Positions 33,236-34,346 of a stretch of 34,346 nucleotides of DNA are shown here, piece after piece. Under the pieces are notes generated by a model that saw only the letters and a list, made by a program, of their open reading frames with translations, was not told where the DNA came from and ran no database searches. This stretch comes from Candidatus Poribacteria bacterium (GTDB taxonomy: Bacteria; Poribacteria; WGA-4E; JAJDTR01): positions 1 through 34,346 of the forward strand of contig JAPPIK010000022.1 of assembly GCA_028820655.1 (NCBI GenBank), given 5' to 3'. Position 1 is the first letter of the stretch. Each line of letters opens with the position of its first letter. Position numbers and translations under genes: made by a program.

Positions 33236-34018
33236 CTATCGCTTCACCGCTGCCCACGTTGTGGCGAGTTTGGCAGTTGGATCGACAGATGTTGCAGCTT
33301 CCGCCACTCTTTGTTCATACAGAGCGGCTACCTCATCATCGTCGAGTTGAACGTCATGAATCCGCAGCTCGTCCACGATTGAGTACGTAGCGAAATTAGC
33401 CGGATCGGACTCGTTGTTGTTGATGGACAGCCTTTCGATAGGATTCTTGGGCCCCCCAACGTAAGGATCGTCCGCCGCCCATTCACCGTCCAAGTACAGA
33501 TTGACTGCGTTCGGTCCCCATGTTCCGAGCATGTGGTGGGCTTCGCCCTCTTTCCAGTCCAATTCCTCGCTAGCCGCACTATGCCATTCTTCGTCGACTT
33601 CCCTAACGCGGAACCAGGCAATCGGCGTATTATGACCGCCGCCGACCATCAAGCCGATGGCGTCTGTGCCGGCCTTATTGTAGGACCAGAACATGAAGGC
33701 TTCGGCTCTATCGGTGACATCGGAGAACTTGTCGAGGTCCCAACCTAGCACCAACCAGCACTCTAACGTCCCTTGTTCTTGATAACCCGGGATGTGACCC
33801 TCAAAGGGATAGTGCACCACAGCTTCCTTCTCGTCACTAATGAATCCGTTCCCGATAACGCCCGGAACGAAACTACCGCCGCCGACGACTGATCCGCCGG
33901 TCGCTTCCACCTGTTCCTTGCTTTCCAAAGCCGCATGGAAGGTTACCTTGGCGGATGCTGACAGAATCGGCATTACCACCAATGCGACACAGGTGAGGAT
34001 TAAACACGTTTTTTTCAT
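33236..34018 (-). CDS. Secreted LamG/concanavalin A-like protein, copy 1
   Basis: A 260-residue protein with a signal peptide (cleavage after about residue 23, ILSASA) and one LamG/laminin-G-like domain spanning most of the mature chain. The ending DDDEVAALYEQRVAEAA is the standard close of this domain in bacterial LamG proteins, so this copy is intact. A short conserved tail AKLATTWAAVKR follows. GGAG lies before the start and a good promoter is at 34149-34177. The protein should be exported and may bind glycans on the cell surface or in the surroundings. It heads a likely minus-strand transcript with the second LamG gene and a BNR protein, which suggests a glycan-handling module. Confidence 0.85.
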   Translation of the reverse strand: MKKTCLILTCVALVVMPILSASAKVTFHAALESKEQVEATGGSVVGGGSFVPGVIGNGFISDEKEAVVHYPFEGHIPGYQEQGTLECWLVLGWDLDKFSDVTDRAEAFMFWSYNKAGTDAIGLMVGGGHNTPIAWFRVREVDEEWHSAASEELDWKEGEAHHMLGTWGPNAVNLYLDGEWAADDPYVGGPKNPIERLSINNNESDPANFATYSIVDELRIHDVQLDDDEVAALYEQRVAEAATSVDPTAKLATTWAAVKR

Positions 34019-34148
34019 GGTTTCATCTCCAATATATTGAATTTTGACTGAACCGCCGTCTTAGCGGGTTCCAATCTATACCATGTTTCGTTGTATGCGG
34101 GGACTACACTGGGACGAATTTCCCGATGCAGCCCTGCTATAAACATTG

Positions 34149-34177
34149 AGTGTATCCATCCGCTTTGCTGATGTCAA
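34149..34177 (-). promoter_or_regulatory. Sigma-70 promoter for the LamG genes
   Basis: On the minus strand TTGACA (34172-34177) is followed after 17 bases by TACACT (34149-34154). The -35 box is exact and the -10 box matches four of six bases. The start codon at 34018 is 130 bases downstream. Confidence 0.6.
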
Positions 34178-34230
34178 GGAAAATCGAGTGAGCGACATGG
34201 GAAATGTAACTGATTTCTTAGCGACAATCC

Positions 34231-34346
34231 GTAGGTTGGGTTGAACTATCAAGCGAGAAGGTCGCGATTCGGAGATCGCTCCTACCGGTCAGGGATGGGG
34301 GATTGCTCCGACCGTATGATTCTTGTAGGAGGGAATTCCAGTTCCC
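34231..34346. repeat. Dispersed palindromic intergenic repeats at the window edge
   Basis: CGTAGGTTGGGTTGAAC (34231-34247) is a motif I recall as widespread between genes in cyanobacteria and uncultured phyla. It is followed by CGGAGATCGCTCCTACCG, a related GGGGGATTGCTCCGACCG, and an inverted-looking GTAGGAGGGAATTCCAG. The last pairs partly with the first, a REP-like arrangement cut by the window end. With 34019-34230 this leaves 328 bases holding only the LamG promoter and these repeats. Confidence 0.5.

Overview
The window is a gene-dense stretch (about 34 kb) of a Gram-negative-type bacterial chromosome. The combination suggests an uncultured, possibly marine or sponge-associated lineage such as Candidatus Poribacteria: sulfatase and sialidase-like genes without signal peptides, tandem LamG proteins, a beta-propeller protein with an NFPNPFNPET C-terminal domain, a remnant resembling a WD40 protein start, and many dispersed intergenic repeats. 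This placement is inferred from recalled gene content, because there is no rRNA or other decisive marker gene here.

Layout. (1) 166-9903, plus strand: an AAA-like ATPase fused to a PD-(D/E)XK nuclease, then a MacB/FtsX-type ABC exporter set (permease, ATPase, permease) followed by an AttH/CrtC lipocalin-like protein, which resembles the AttEFGH arrangement. (2) 10046-13005: a minus-strand IPT-Big_5-LysM lipoprotein ending at a good terminator, a small membrane protein behind a perfect sigma-70 promoter, and dapA. (3) 13065-17479, plus strand: an NtrY-like histidine kinase and an NtrC-like sigma-54 activator, separated by a stand-alone HsdR-N-type nuclease and an orphan HicB-like protein. (4) 17496-22482, minus strand: a membrane-microdomain operon with a full-length NfeD protease, two short NfeD proteins, two tandem FloA-type flotillins and a small membrane-anchored protein. 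(5) 23382-25022: a secreted FG-GAP propeller with a strong terminator. (6) 25083-25865: an array of two alternating repeat types and a truncated signal-peptide gene. (7) 25866-34018: a glycan-related region with a sialidase-like protein, a sulfatase-superfamily protein lacking the usual catalytic Cys/Ser, a GT-C-like membrane protein with a C-terminal carbohydrate-binding-like domain, a second BNR protein, and two tandem LamG proteins. (8) The right edge carries dispersed palindromic repeats.

How the genes may work together. The ABC/AttH cluster probably acts at the envelope, moving or presenting a lipid or hydrophobic substrate. The kinase/regulator pair senses an envelope or nitrogen-type signal and would drive sigma-54 promoters. 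The FloA/NfeD block organises and polices membrane microdomains. The right third looks devoted to binding and trimming sulfated or sialic-acid-like glycans, although its two BNR proteins and the sulfatase lack export signals. No CRISPR array, tRNA, rRNA or intact transposase was seen.
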